From assembly GCA_016721725.1 (NCBI GenBank), contig JADKHN010000006.1, forward strand, positions 682,001 to 746,000: DNA of 64,000 nucleotides, read 5' to 3'. The first letter of the stretch is position 1. The number at the start of each line of letters is the position of its first letter. The stretch is from Chitinophagaceae bacterium. GTDB taxonomy: Bacteria; Bacteroidota; Bacteroidia; Chitinophagales; Chitinophagaceae. A program made the translations under genes and the position numbers. Of this stretch, positions 8,916 to 17,118 are shown one piece after another. The notes under the pieces were generated by a model. It ran no database searches. It was not told where the DNA came from and saw nothing but the letters and a program-made list of their open reading frames with translations.

Positions 8916-11900
8916 CTATTCGGTACTGCGCTGGATCTTTTTCACGAATTTCCCTTTCGCTGTGATCACTTTCATTTCATACATCCCGGCAGGAAACGGT
9001 TCAATATCGAGCGTATTCTTCAGGGAGATATCCGGTAAGGTCTTATCCAGCATGAGTGCGCCCGAAACCGTGTAAACCAATATCCTCGCTTCCCCCTTGA
9101 TCGATGCCGAAGTGACCGTGATCCTGCCGGAACTGGGGATCGGATAGATCTCCACCCCAACGGCCTGGTTCACTGCAGTGACCGCAAAGGAGGCTGATGT
9201 TCCGCTACACCCATTCCCATCCGTCACGGTAACTGTATAATCACCATTCTGAGTGGCCGTATGGGTTTGTTGGGTTGCTCCGGGGATGAGGATATTATTG
9301 ACAAACCATTGATAAGCGGCCCCGGTTAAGGTACAACTCAAATTAACACCAGAACCACTGATCAGGGGTACGGGTTTATTAAAAACATGAACATGACCGG
9401 TCTTCGTTTTGGTTTGGGTGCCACTGCCATTGCCCACGGTCAGTGAAACATCATATACCCCTGCCGAATTGTATGTGACGGTATTGTTCTGCTGACTGGA
9501 AGACGCGGGCGTTCCGCCGCTGAAGGTCCAGTTCCAGGAACTGGCCAGCCCGGTACTCTGATCCGAGAATGAGACCGTACTGCCAATGCAAATGGTGGTA
9601 TCATTGGCGGAGAATTTTGCGACCGGGCTCAATTTCAGATTGATGTTATCGATGAACATCTGTTGTCCGAACCGGCCCCTGTTCTCCACCGCTACCAGGA
9701 CATTATTGGAGTTGAGGAAATTGGTCAGGTAAACCGTATCGGTTCTCCATTGTCCGGCCGTTGGAATGAATGTGGTACCGGTATTGACCGGCGCGGTCGC
9801 GAGTGAGGCGCCGTATTTGGCATAGAGATAAGTGAAGGTGGCTCCGCAATCGGTGGACACGCCAATGAGCAGACTGTCCAGGTATGAATTCAGGCTGTAG
9901 GGCGCATAGGCCACATCAAAGGTCAGCCTGGCCGTGGAGAACTGGCTGAGGTCGAGTACCGGCAACCGGATCTGGTCCTTCTTTCCTTCGGTATCATTAT
10001 TGTAATTATCGAATGCGATGGATCTTGAACTGGTTCCAAAGCCGCCGGCCGCATTGCTGCGGTACCAGTTGAGCCCGTCGCCGCCCGCGTCTTCCATGGT
10101 CCAGGCGACCGGGGGATAGGCGGCGCCCTGGAATCCTTCCGAAACAATGACGGGCGTACCGTTACCCACGATCACAAAACCATTCTGGGTCTTGACATTG
10201 GAACCGGCCGCATTACTAACGGTCAGGGATACATTAAAAGTACCGGCGCCATTGTAAGTGATCAGTGGATTTTGTAATGTGGAGGTGGAGGGTGTCCCGC
10301 CGGGGAAACTCCAGCTGTAGGTGAGGTTATCGCCGTCACTTTCGTCCGTGAACTGGATCGATTGTCCTGGGCAGATATAGGTCTTGTTGCTACTGAAGGC
10401 CGCGATGGGTAAGAAATTGGGATGCATCGTATATTCCCATACGCCCCTGCCGTAATAACTCACCCTGAGCTTACTGGCAACATCACCACTATTGTAGATC
10501 ATGAAATCGGTGATATTGGCGATGCTGGGCAGGTTGTAGGTGATGTCGGTCCAGGTATTGGCAGACAGGTCCTTCGTGAACACCTTATTCCCTGTACACA
10601 CATAAACGGTCTCATCCGAACTGAAATCGTCGTGGTAGATCTTGAGGATATTGGTGGCCGGAAGGTTATAGGTGATATCGGCCCAATTGGCGCCCTGGTT
10701 AGGGGAACGGTAGATCTTATTATTACAGCTCAGGTAAACATTATTCACATTTCTTTTTACGGTGGCTACCGAGCCCCTGGAAGATGTGGAATTGGGAACG
10801 GAAAAATTGGTCACCACCGGAGTACCCAAGAGGTTGGTGATCCGGTTGAAGGATCCGTTATTAGAGACCACGAATGCGATGGAAGAATCCGCTGAGGAGA
10901 TACAGAGATCCCGAATGGCGTTGGCGGTGGTCAGGATATTGGTCCAGGTTGGGGTAGCGGCAGTCAGGTTGGTGGTCAGGAACACATTGTCTTTCGCCAG
11001 GATCGCCAGGTTGGGCGCTTTGGGGTGAAACGCGATCCGGGAATTATTGGTGGCGGCAAAAGGGCTGTTGTAACTGGCACTTCCTCCATAAGGCAGAAAT
11101 TGCCGGCGCTCGCCGATGCCGAGGTAATACCCGGTATTCTCCGGAGAGTGATCGAAATAGATCCGGCTGCCCCAGTCGCCGCCGCGGTTCGTCTTCCAGA
11201 TCCCATCATGGTATAGTTCACCGTTATCCTGTGTTCCGATGCTGATCAGTTTTTTATTGACGTTGCTTTGTCCGGCCTGGTATATTTCCGTCGCCCCGAT
11301 CCCATCGCTCTTGGCATCCCAGAGGCTGTCGTTCAATCCGGTCCTTTTCCAAACCCCGCCGTCATTGACATTCCACAATTGATTCCGGTCATAGGGGTTC
11401 ACTTCCACCTGGTGGTGATCGGTGTGCAGCTCAGCGTACCATTCTGTTTTTTGCTGAAAACTTGTGCCCCCGTCATTGCTTTCCCAAAGGCAATGGGCCA
11501 CTACATAGATATGGTTGGCGTCAAATGGATCGGCGCACATGCCCAGGTTATAATTGCCCTGTCCGCTGCTGGCAGGATTACTATTATAACACACGATGCA
11601 TTGGGAACTGCTGCTATAAACCTGGGAAAAATTGGCGCCCGCATCGGTTGATTTGAACAATACACCATTACCGCCATTGGCCAGTACATACACGATGTTG
11701 TTGTTGGCTGCGCTGACCGCCAATCTTAACCCGTTGGTGCCCGGCGGAACAGTCGGAACTCCGGGACCGGATAAAAGCGCTGTCCAGTTGATCCCGAAAT
11801 CGGTACTGTACCAAAATTGGGCAGCGGTTACCGCATACAGCGTATTGGTATTGGGCCTTCGTTTCATATCCCGGAAAGCGCCGCCTGGTTTAACATTGAT

Positions 11901-12416
11901 CCAGTTAGCGCCGCCATCCGTGGTCCGCCAGATACCGTCATTGGTGGCCGCCACGATCACATTGTGGTTGGCCGGATCCATGATCATCTCGAGCGCCATC
12001 CGGTTGCCGATGCCCGTATTTGAAGGGGCCCAGGTTCCGCCGCCGTCGGTGGTCTTATAGATCCCGAAATTGGTGCCGTAATAATTGGGATCCCCGGTGG
12101 AGAGATAAAGGATCCGGTCATCCGTATGATCGATGCAAATGGATGCACAAGCGGAAGCGGGAAACTTATCGGTATTGAGGAGGGTCCAGGCCTCGCCATT
12201 GTTGGTGCTGATATAAGCGCCTCCGCTGGCGCTGGTCACGTATAATTTATTGGGAAGGGATGGATGGAATTTGATCTGCGTCACCCTGCCGATGCCATTG
12301 ATCTGACCACTCACGTTCACCGGGAAATTGACCGGGCCGGTCTGTTTCCAGGACTGGGCCTCCAGTTGTCCGGAAAAAAGGATCATAAAGATGAGTAGGT
12401 ATCCTGTATTGCGCAT
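8916..12416 (-). CDS. T9SS-secreted propeller/PKD surface protein (VPS10/BNR-like)
   Basis: 1166 residues. A signal peptide (1-20) is followed by a long beta-propeller region (about 25-655) with BNR/sortilin-like blades such as STNNGEAWT, TTDGGGTW, STDAGANF and SPNQGANW. Next come a PKD domain (about 665-745), a jelly-roll/choice-of-anchor-like segment (about 750-900), a second PKD domain (about 905-985), an Ig-like stretch, and a C-terminal sorting domain (about 1090-1166) with VEIYPIPSSGRITV and ending in KFVKKIQR. The last domain directs export by the type IX secretion system and surface attachment or release. Ligand or substrate is unknown. The 133-aa secreted protein gene lies only 9 bp upstream, so the two form an operon. 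Confidence 0.85.
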   Translation of the reverse strand: MRNTGYLLIFMILFSGQLEAQSWKQTGPVNFPVNVSGQINGIGRVTQIKFHPSLPNKLYVTSASGGAYISTNNGEAWTLLNTDKFPASACASICIDHTDDRILYLSTGDPNYYGTNFGIYKTTDGGGTWAPSNTGIGNRMALEMIMDPANHNVIVAATNDGIWRTTDGGANWINVKPGGAFRDMKRRPNTNTLYAVTAAQFWYSTDFGINWTALLSGPGVPTVPPGTNGLRLAVSAANNNIVYVLANGGNGVLFKSTDAGANFSQVYSSSSQCIVCYNSNPASSGQGNYNLGMCADPFDANHIYVVAHCLWESNDGGTSFQQKTEWYAELHTDHHQVEVNPYDRNQLWNVNDGGVWKRTGLNDSLWDAKSDGIGATEIYQAGQSNVNKKLISIGTQDNGELYHDGIWKTNRGGDWGSRIYFDHSPENTGYYLGIGERRQFLPYGGSASYNSPFAATNNSRIAFHPKAPNLAILAKDNVFLTTNLTAATPTWTNILTTANAIRDLCISSADSSIAFVVSNNGSFNRITNLLGTPVVTNFSVPNSTSSRGSVATVKRNVNNVYLSCNNKIYRSPNQGANWADITYNLPATNILKIYHDDFSSDETVYVCTGNKVFTKDLSANTWTDITYNLPSIANITDFMIYNSGDVASKLRVSYYGRGVWEYTMHPNFLPIAAFSSNKTYICPGQSIQFTDESDGDNLTYSWSFPGGTPSTSTLQNPLITYNGAGTFNVSLTVSNAAGSNVKTQNGFVIVGNGTPVIVSEGFQGAAYPPVAWTMEDAGGDGLNWYRSNAAGGFGTSSRSIAFDNYNNDTEGKKDQIRLPVLDLSQFSTARLTFDVAYAPYSLNSYLDSLLIGVSTDCGATFTYLYAKYGASLATAPVNTGTTFIPTAGQWRTDTVYLTNFLNSNNVLVAVENRGRFGQQMFIDNINLKLSPVAKFSANDTTICIGSTVSFSDQSTGLASSWNWTFSGGTPASSSQQNNTVTYNSAGVYDVSLTVGNGSGTQTKTKTGHVHVFNKPVPLISGSGVNLSCTLTGAAYQWFVNNILIPGATQQTHTATQNGDYTVTVTDGNGCSGTSASFAVTAVNQAVGVEIYPIPSSGRITVTSASIKGEARILVYTVSGALMLDKTLPDISLKNTLDIEPFPAGMYEMKVITAKGKFVKKIQRSTE

Positions 12417-12425
12417 AGCGGAAGA

Positions 12426-12827
12426 TTATTGTTGGTGTTGTTGGTAGTATTTTAGTTTTTCATCGGCCGTCATGATATTGCCGTTCTCCTTGACATAAGG
12501 TTCATTCATGATCTTCCAGTTGAGGAATCGTTTGATCTGAAACCGCATATCAGCAGCTTCCCGCAGCGCTTTCATTTCCTTTTTCGACAATTTCGTTTTG
12601 GGTTCCGACCTCCCGGTATAGCGGTCCCCTTCTTCTTCCGGCAGTTCATGATTCTGCCAGTACAGGTCATAGGCTTTCAGCGCTTCATTGAAGTTCACGC
12701 TTTCGGTCTCCATCATCTTTATCCACAAGGGTTTTTGGGCATAATCCCGGTCGGAGGGCAGTTTTCCCTGGGACATGCCTGCAAAAGGGAGGCAGCAAAC
12801 CAGGATCACCATGATTTTTTTTAGCAT
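12426..12827 (-). CDS. small secreted protein, partner of the T9SS surface protein
   Basis: 133 residues with a signal peptide (about 1-19, ending GMSQ). The mature part is charged and predicted helical, with W-x-x-H and Q-rich C-terminal features and an SKKEMKALREAADMRF stretch. I cannot assign a family. It lies 9 bp before the large propeller protein and is co-directional, so it is probably co-transcribed and may act with it at the cell surface. Confidence 0.65.
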   Translation of the reverse strand: MLKKIMVILVCCLPFAGMSQGKLPSDRDYAQKPLWIKMMETESVNFNEALKAYDLYWQNHELPEEEGDRYTGRSEPKTKLSKKEMKALREAADMRFQIKRFLNWKIMNEPYVKENGNIMTADEKLKYYQQHQQ

Positions 12828-12893
12828 GAGGGTAGTTTATGACAGGACTAAAGGTAATAATATTTTGGATGGGCGGATGCTGAGGGTAAAGGG

Positions 12894-13526
12894 TCAACCG
12901 AAGGAGGACATCAGCTTAAGCTCATTCCGGTACAGGATGATCTTCTTATCATTCTCCAGTTGTTTCAGCAACCTGGAAATGACGACCCTGGAAGTGGCCA
13001 GTTCATCGGCGATCTGGTAGTGGGAGGCCTTAATGACGCTTGAACCGGTGAGTCGTTTCTTTTCTTTCAGGTAAGCGATCAGGCGCTCATCCAGTTTGTG
13101 GAAAGCGATGCTTTCAATGGACTTCAGCAGCTCGATGAACCGTTCATTGAAACTGTGCATGATATAATTCTTCCAGCTGGGATACTTGCAGAGCCACTCA
13201 TCCAGCTTCATATGCGGTATGGCGATGAGTTCACCATCCTCTTCAGCAATGGCCTTCACTTCGCTCTTCCGGGCCTCCATGCAGCAGCTGTATGCCATGG
13301 AGCAACTTTCATTACTGGAGAGATAATACAAGAGGATCTCGTTACCCTGGTCATCAAGGCGAAGTACTTTTACCGTGCCTTTTAAAATGATCGGCATCAT
13401 CCGGACGTACTTCCCGTAATCCATGATCAGCTCCCCTTCTTTGAATTGCTGTAAAGTGCCGAATTGCCTGATCTCCGTTAATAAAGCAGGTTCAAACAGG
13501 TTGGCCAGTGTATCCAGGTTGGTCAT
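12894..13526 (-). CDS. Crp/Fnr family transcriptional regulator of the sulfur module
   Basis: 210 residues: a cyclic-nucleotide-binding-like beta barrel (about 20-125) and a C-terminal HTH (about 150-205, with HYQIADELATSRVVISRLLKQLE as recognition region). A cysteine cluster, S-C-S-M-A-Y-S-C-C-M, sits at about residues 74-83 and could act in sulfur or redox sensing. The gene is last in the YeeE/thioredoxin unit, and two CRP-like palindromes lie upstream of the two units of this module (15521-15536 and 17081-17096), so it is the obvious candidate to bind them. That link is inference. Confidence 0.85.
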   Translation of the reverse strand: MTNLDTLANLFEPALLTEIRQFGTLQQFKEGELIMDYGKYVRMMPIILKGTVKVLRLDDQGNEILLYYLSSNESCSMAYSCCMEARKSEVKAIAEEDGELIAIPHMKLDEWLCKYPSWKNYIMHSFNERFIELLKSIESIAFHKLDERLIAYLKEKKRLTGSSVIKASHYQIADELATSRVVISRLLKQLENDKKIILYRNELKLMSSFG

Positions 13527-13593
13527 AAGCTAAATTAAAACATTTAAAACGATAAATACCAGAACGGTGTTTTTGTGAACAGGAGTGGAACAC

Positions 13594-14100
13594 TCAATGA
13601 GGCAGTTTTTCCCTGGTATAACCATAAACCCAGGTACCCGCGATGGCGCTGAGCAGGGTCACACTGATCACCAGGGCGCCCGTTCCGATCTGGGCGAATA
13701 AGGGGCCCGGACAGGCGCCGGTAATGGCCCATCCCATCCCGAAGAGCAGACCACCGTAGATCTGTCCTTTATTGAACGGTTTCTTATGGAATTCGATCGT
13801 CTCGCCATAAATGGTCTTAACCTTGAATTTCCTGATGAGCCAGACCGAAAGGATGCCCACCACCACCGCGCTGCCGATCACTCCATACATATGAAAGGAT
13901 TGTAAACGGAACATTTCCTGGATACGGAACCAGCTGATGATCTCGGCCTTGACGAAAACGATCCCGAAGGCGATGCCCACCAGGAGGTATTTCAGGTTAT
14001 GGTACCATTTATGGGTGAGGTGACTTTCATTGACACAGATCGTATCCAGTGAACGAACCTCAAAATCGGTATTGGTCTCTGCGTTTTGTTGCATGATCAA
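13594..14100 (-). CDS. YeeE/YedE family membrane protein, C-terminal-half type (DUF6691)
   Basis: 168 residues with about four membrane segments after a roughly 35-residue cytoplasmic N-terminus. The motif GWAITGACPGPLFAQIG carries the conserved cysteine of the second half of YeeE-type transporters. YeeE/YedE proteins import thiosulfate or related sulfur species. The start overlaps the stop of the upstream half-transporter gene by four bases (ATGA), so they are translationally coupled and very likely form one two-subunit transporter. Confidence 0.85.
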   Translation of the reverse strand: MIMQQNAETNTDFEVRSLDTICVNESHLTHKWYHNLKYLLVGIAFGIVFVKAEIISWFRIQEMFRLQSFHMYGVIGSAVVVGILSVWLIRKFKVKTIYGETIEFHKKPFNKGQIYGGLLFGMGWAITGACPGPLFAQIGTGALVISVTLLSAIAGTWVYGYTREKLPH

Positions 14101-14672
14101 AAATTAAGGGATAAGATATACGGAATGAGGAGGTTGGCCATGATGAATCCGCCGGCCATGAAACAACAGGTCGCGACCAGGGACGGCCATTGCAGGGTGG
14201 ATAAGCCCATGATCGAATGTCCGCTGGTACAACCGCCTGCATAGCGGGTTCCGAAACCCACCAGGAACCCACCAGCCACCATCATGATGAACCCTTTGAG
14301 CGTGAGCAAGGCCGGCCAGTTGAATAATTGAACGGGTACCAGGCCATGGTAATCGGTAATGCCGTAACCGGCCAGTTCAGCGGCCAGTTTCGGACTGATC
14401 TGCACGGGTTCGGGATCCGCAAGGAAAAGGGTCGCAATAACGGCCCCTGCCGTGATCCCGGTGACGAAGAACAGATTCCAGATCTCTTTTTTCCAGTCGT
14501 AGTTAAAGAAGGGGATCTTCGCGGGCAGGCAAATGGCACAGATATGGCGCATGGATGAACTGATGCCGAATGTTTTATTCCCGATGATAAGTAAAACAGG
14601 AACGGTGAGTCCGATCAGCGGACCGGCTACATACCATGGCCAGGGATGTTTGATCATCTCAATAAAGGACAT
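14097..14672 (-). CDS. YeeE/YedE family membrane protein, N-terminal-half type
   Basis: 191 residues with about five membrane segments. The motif TRYAGGCTSGHSIMG holds the conserved cysteine of the first YeeE half, and H-I-C-A-I-C-L-P adds a CxxC pair near residue 43. Together with the next gene it should form a sulfur-compound (probably thiosulfate) channel. It lies 68 bp downstream of the thioredoxin gene and is probably in the same unit. Confidence 0.85.
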   Translation of the reverse strand: MSFIEMIKHPWPWYVAGPLIGLTVPVLLIIGNKTFGISSSMRHICAICLPAKIPFFNYDWKKEIWNLFFVTGITAGAVIATLFLADPEPVQISPKLAAELAGYGITDYHGLVPVQLFNWPALLTLKGFIMMVAGGFLVGFGTRYAGGCTSGHSIMGLSTLQWPSLVATCCFMAGGFIMANLLIPYILSLNF

Positions 14673-14740
14673 AGACCGATTTTTGTTACTGGAAAATTAG
14701 TTTAAAAAAAGGAAGATCATAGTGAGTCACCCGAAAATGA

Positions 14741-15037
14741 TCAGTTGCTGAATTTACGGATCAATCCCACCAGTCCGGCTTTGGGAACCACCCCGCTTTG
14801 TCGCCATACGGGTTTCCCGTCCTTGAAGAGTATCAGTGTGGGCACGCCCTGAACCTGGAAATCCTGGGCAACGGAAGGATTCTGGTCCACGTCGATCTTC
14901 ACGATCTTCGCGGCATCGCCCACTTCTACTTTTACGTCCTTCAGGATCGGAGCCATCATCTTGCAGGGACCGCACCATTCCGCGAAAAAATCCACCAGTA
15001 CCGGTTTATCAGATTGTATGATCTCGTTAAATGTCAT
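14741..15037 (-). CDS. trxA: thioredoxin
   Basis: 98 residues from the ATG at 15037. The active site is W-C-G-P-C at residues 21-25, followed by KMMAPIL, and the cis-proline is in GVPTLILF. It is a cytoplasmic disulfide reductase. An in-frame ATG at 15067 would add ten residues and a longer overlap with the upstream gene; I prefer 15037 because the protein then begins as thioredoxins normally do, with an 11-base overlap. Its place in the sulfur module suggests it reduces persulfide or protein-bound sulfane sulfur. Confidence 0.92.
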   Translation of the reverse strand: MTFNEIIQSDKPVLVDFFAEWCGPCKMMAPILKDVKVEVGDAAKIVKIDVDQNPSVAQDFQVQGVPTLILFKDGKPVWRQSGVVPKAGLVGLIRKFSN

Positions 15038-15251
15038 GATTTTCTTTTTGAGGTTCTTTATGATCACGCTTGAACATGCCGAGTAATAAGGAACCCATCA
15101 GGGCGCCATAAAGTGTGCTGTTCAGGGGCTTCGATGTGATGGAACAGGTTCCCGATGCACAGCCCACCTGTTGCCAGTAGAGATACCCGGCTGCAGCACC
15201 CAGCAAGGCGCCGGCGATATACAGCCAGTTGCGGTTAAACCACTTCTTCAT
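15027..15251 (-). CDS. DUF6132 family small membrane protein
   Basis: 74 residues with two membrane segments (about 9-27 and 47-62) and a conserved GCASGTCSI motif between them, plus a charged C-terminus. This matches the DUF6132 family, which recurs beside rhodanese and YeeE genes in Bacteroidota; no function is known. The cysteine pair lies at the membrane edge and could handle sulfane sulfur. It overlaps both its neighbours. Confidence 0.75.
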   Translation of the reverse strand: MKKWFNRNWLYIAGALLGAAAGYLYWQQVGCASGTCSITSKPLNSTLYGALMGSLLLGMFKRDHKEPQKENHDI

Positions 15252-15471
15252 AATGGATGTCTTTTTTATCGGCAGACCGGTTTTCCGGAACGGTCATGCA
15301 GGTTCCGCTACCGCAGCAACCCGTATTCGTTAAGGCCATGAAAGAGAATGCGCCTCCCAGCAAGCCCAGTACGGCATCATGCGCTACAACCGCCTGTCCG
15401 ACGATGAACAACCCGATGAGCAGGCGCAACACCCTCATCACATGCCAGTTACTGAATACGATCTGTTTCAT
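15235..15471 (-). CDS. small membrane protein, YgaP-TM/DUF2892-like
   Basis: 78 residues: a hydrophobic hairpin (about residues 15-47) followed by TGCCGSGTCM and a polar tail. It resembles the membrane part of YgaP-like rhodaneses (DUF2892), but I cannot confirm the family. It is the first gene of the sulfur unit, 20 bases downstream of a TAACTTTG -7 box with a CRP-like palindrome at about -41. It overlaps the DUF6132 gene by 17 bases. The cysteine motif closely resembles that of DUF6132. Confidence 0.65.
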   Translation of the reverse strand: MKQIVFSNWHVMRVLRLLIGLFIVGQAVVAHDAVLGLLGGAFSFMALTNTGCCGSGTCMTVPENRSADKKDIHYEEVV

Positions 15472-15490
15472 GGATCTTAAATTGATTGAC

Positions 15491-15498
15491 CAAAGTTA
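15491..15498 (-). promoter_or_regulatory. -7 box of the yeeE/trx/crp unit
   Basis: TAACTTTG on the minus strand matches TAnnTTTG exactly and ends 20 bp before the first ATG (15471). Confidence 0.7.
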
Positions 15499-15520
15499 CG
15501 CTTTCGGGAATGCCATTCCG

Positions 15521-15536
15521 TGTAACATTCGTTACA
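15521..15536 (-). promoter_or_regulatory. CRP/FNR-like operator upstream of the sulfur unit
   Basis: Perfect palindrome TGTAAC-ATTC-GTTACA. Its centre is 34 bp upstream of the -7 box centre, so about -41 from the expected start of transcription, the usual place for a class II CRP/FNR activator. The same sequence, nearly unchanged, is in front of the MBL-rhodanese gene. Confidence 0.7.
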
Positions 15537-15615
15537 ATGAAGGAAGCAGCCTTGCGGCCGCTTCCGGTTTTCCTCTCATGCCTGGTATCACCAATGTGAT
15601 TGAATTGTTTAACAG

Positions 15616-17031
15616 TTATGCTTTCATCATCTTACTCTGGCAAATGAAATCGGTCCTGGGCACACCGGTCTTGCTGATGGCGCTGAAACCTCCTTCCACT
15701 TCCGTAAAATTGCGGAAGCCGCGGGCCTGTAAGATGGAAGCGGCGATCATGCTGCGGTAACCTCCTGCGCAATGCACGAAGAAATGTTCATCCGGATTGA
15801 TATCGCGGATCCAGTTGTTGATGAATGCCAATGGCCAGTTGTAGGCGTCTTCAATATGTTCAGCGGCGTATTCCGTCTCTTTCCGGATATCAATGATCTT
15901 GTCTTTTTTGACATCTACCTCAGCGGCGAATTGCTCCGCACTGATCCGGTCCACGACATCGATCTGTTTGCCCGCCTGTTGCCAGGCATTGAAACCCCCT
16001 TCCAGGTGGCCGATCACGTTATCGAAACCGACCCGGCTCAACCGGGTGACCGTTTCTTCTTCTTTGCCCGGCTCCGTGACCAGCAGGATCGGCTGTTTAA
16101 CATCGACGATAAGGGCGCCGACCCAGGGTGCGAAATCGCCATTCAAACCGATGTTCACCGATTGGGGTATGAATCCCTTGTAAAATTCACCGGGCGGACG
16201 AGTATCCAAAATCAGGGCCTCGGTGCTTTCTGCGGCTGTTTCAAATTCACCGGGTGTCAATGCCTTGAGCCCCTTGCCCAATACGGTCTCGAAATTCTCA
16301 TAGCCCTGCTTGTTCATCGCCACGTTCATACCAAAATATCCCGGAGGCGGAAGCAATCCGTCGGTAACGGCTTTTACGAAAGAGGGTTTATCCGGCTGGT
16401 TGAGGGCATAGTTCATTTTTTTCTGGTTACCCAGGGTATCCACGGTCTCCTTCATCATATTCTTTCCGCAGGCGCTGCCGGCTCCGTGTGCTGGGTAAAC
16501 GATCACTTCATCCGCCAGGGGCATGATCTTATTCATCAGGCTTTCATACAGCAAACCCGCCAGTTCCTCCTGGGTCATATTGGCCGCTTTCTGCGCCAGG
16601 TCAGGCCTGCCCACATCACCCAGGAACAGGGTATCGCCTGAAAAGATCGCGTGGTCCTTCCCCTGCTCATCCTTCAGCAGGAAAGTGGTGCTCTCCATGG
16701 TATGGCCGGGCGTATGCAAGACTTTGAACGTAACATCCCCCAGTTTGAATTCTTCCCCGTCTTTTGCGGATACACAATCAAAACCACAGCTGGCATTCGG
16801 ACCGTAGATGATCGGGGCCCCGGTCTTCCGGCTGAGGTCTACATGCCCGCTCACGAAATCCGCATGAAAATGGGTCTCGAAGATATATTTCAGTTTCACC
16901 CCGTCTTTTTCCAGGCGGTCCATATACGGTTTGGTTTCCCGGAGCGGATCAATGATGGCGGCCTCCCCGTTGCTGGTGATGTAATAAGCTCCCTGTGCGA
17001 GGCATCCGGTGTAGATCTGTTCTATGTGCAT
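15616..17031 (-). CDS. MBL-fold persulfide dioxygenase-like protein with two rhodanese domains
   Basis: 471 residues from the ATG at 17031 (the frame is open to 17088, but upstream residues are not family-like and lie across the promoter). Residues 1-235 are a metallo-beta-lactamase domain with H54-F-H56-A-D58 and H-T-P-G-H. The first rhodanese domain (about 265-360) has no active-site cysteine (LLVTEPG in its place); the second (about 370-465) has an intact H-C-A-G-G-Y-R-S loop. This is the PDO-rhodanese (CstB-like) layout, oxidising low-molecular-weight persulfides and moving sulfane sulfur. Bacillithiol genes are also in this window (bshC, YfiT-like), so a bacillithiol persulfide is the likely substrate (inference). 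Confidence 0.88.
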   Translation of the reverse strand: MHIEQIYTGCLAQGAYYITSNGEAAIIDPLRETKPYMDRLEKDGVKLKYIFETHFHADFVSGHVDLSRKTGAPIIYGPNASCGFDCVSAKDGEEFKLGDVTFKVLHTPGHTMESTTFLLKDEQGKDHAIFSGDTLFLGDVGRPDLAQKAANMTQEELAGLLYESLMNKIMPLADEVIVYPAHGAGSACGKNMMKETVDTLGNQKKMNYALNQPDKPSFVKAVTDGLLPPPGYFGMNVAMNKQGYENFETVLGKGLKALTPGEFETAAESTEALILDTRPPGEFYKGFIPQSVNIGLNGDFAPWVGALIVDVKQPILLVTEPGKEEETVTRLSRVGFDNVIGHLEGGFNAWQQAGKQIDVVDRISAEQFAAEVDVKKDKIIDIRKETEYAAEHIEDAYNWPLAFINNWIRDINPDEHFFVHCAGGYRSMIAASILQARGFRNFTEVEGGFSAISKTGVPRTDFICQSKMMKA

Positions 17032-17051
17032 GGTAAAGTATTTTAGAAGTA

Positions 17052-17059
17052 CAAAATTG
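17052..17059 (-). promoter_or_regulatory. -7 box of the MBL-rhodanese gene
   Basis: CAATTTTG on the minus strand, seven of eight matches to TAnnTTTG, about 20 bp before the ATG at 17031. Confidence 0.5.
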
Positions 17060-17080
17060 ACAGCATTTTCACCAACTGTC

Positions 17081-17096
17081 GGTAACATTGGTTACA
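17081..17096 (-). promoter_or_regulatory. CRP/FNR-like operator upstream of the MBL-rhodanese gene
   Basis: GGTAAC-ATTG-GTTACA, the same palindrome as at 15521 with one arm base changed. Its centre is 33 bp upstream of the -7 box centre, the same geometry as at the other unit. Confidence 0.7.
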
Positions 17097-17118
17097 CATC
17101 CAAATGTACTAAACGTTG

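Noticed and set aside
10422..12060. Several plus-strand frames of 70-157 codons
   Set aside because: Antisense shadows of the large T9SS protein; low-quality composition and no starts.
15257..15760. 167-codon plus-strand frame over the sulfur promoter
   Set aside because: It runs antisense through two small genes and the promoter/operator; no protein features.
15772..16641. 289-codon plus-strand frame
   Set aside because: Antisense to the MBL-rhodanese gene.
12894..17096. Idea that the sulfur module is a mobile island
   Set aside because: No integrase, terminal repeats or composition shift are visible; the gene set is common in Bacteroidota chromosomes.
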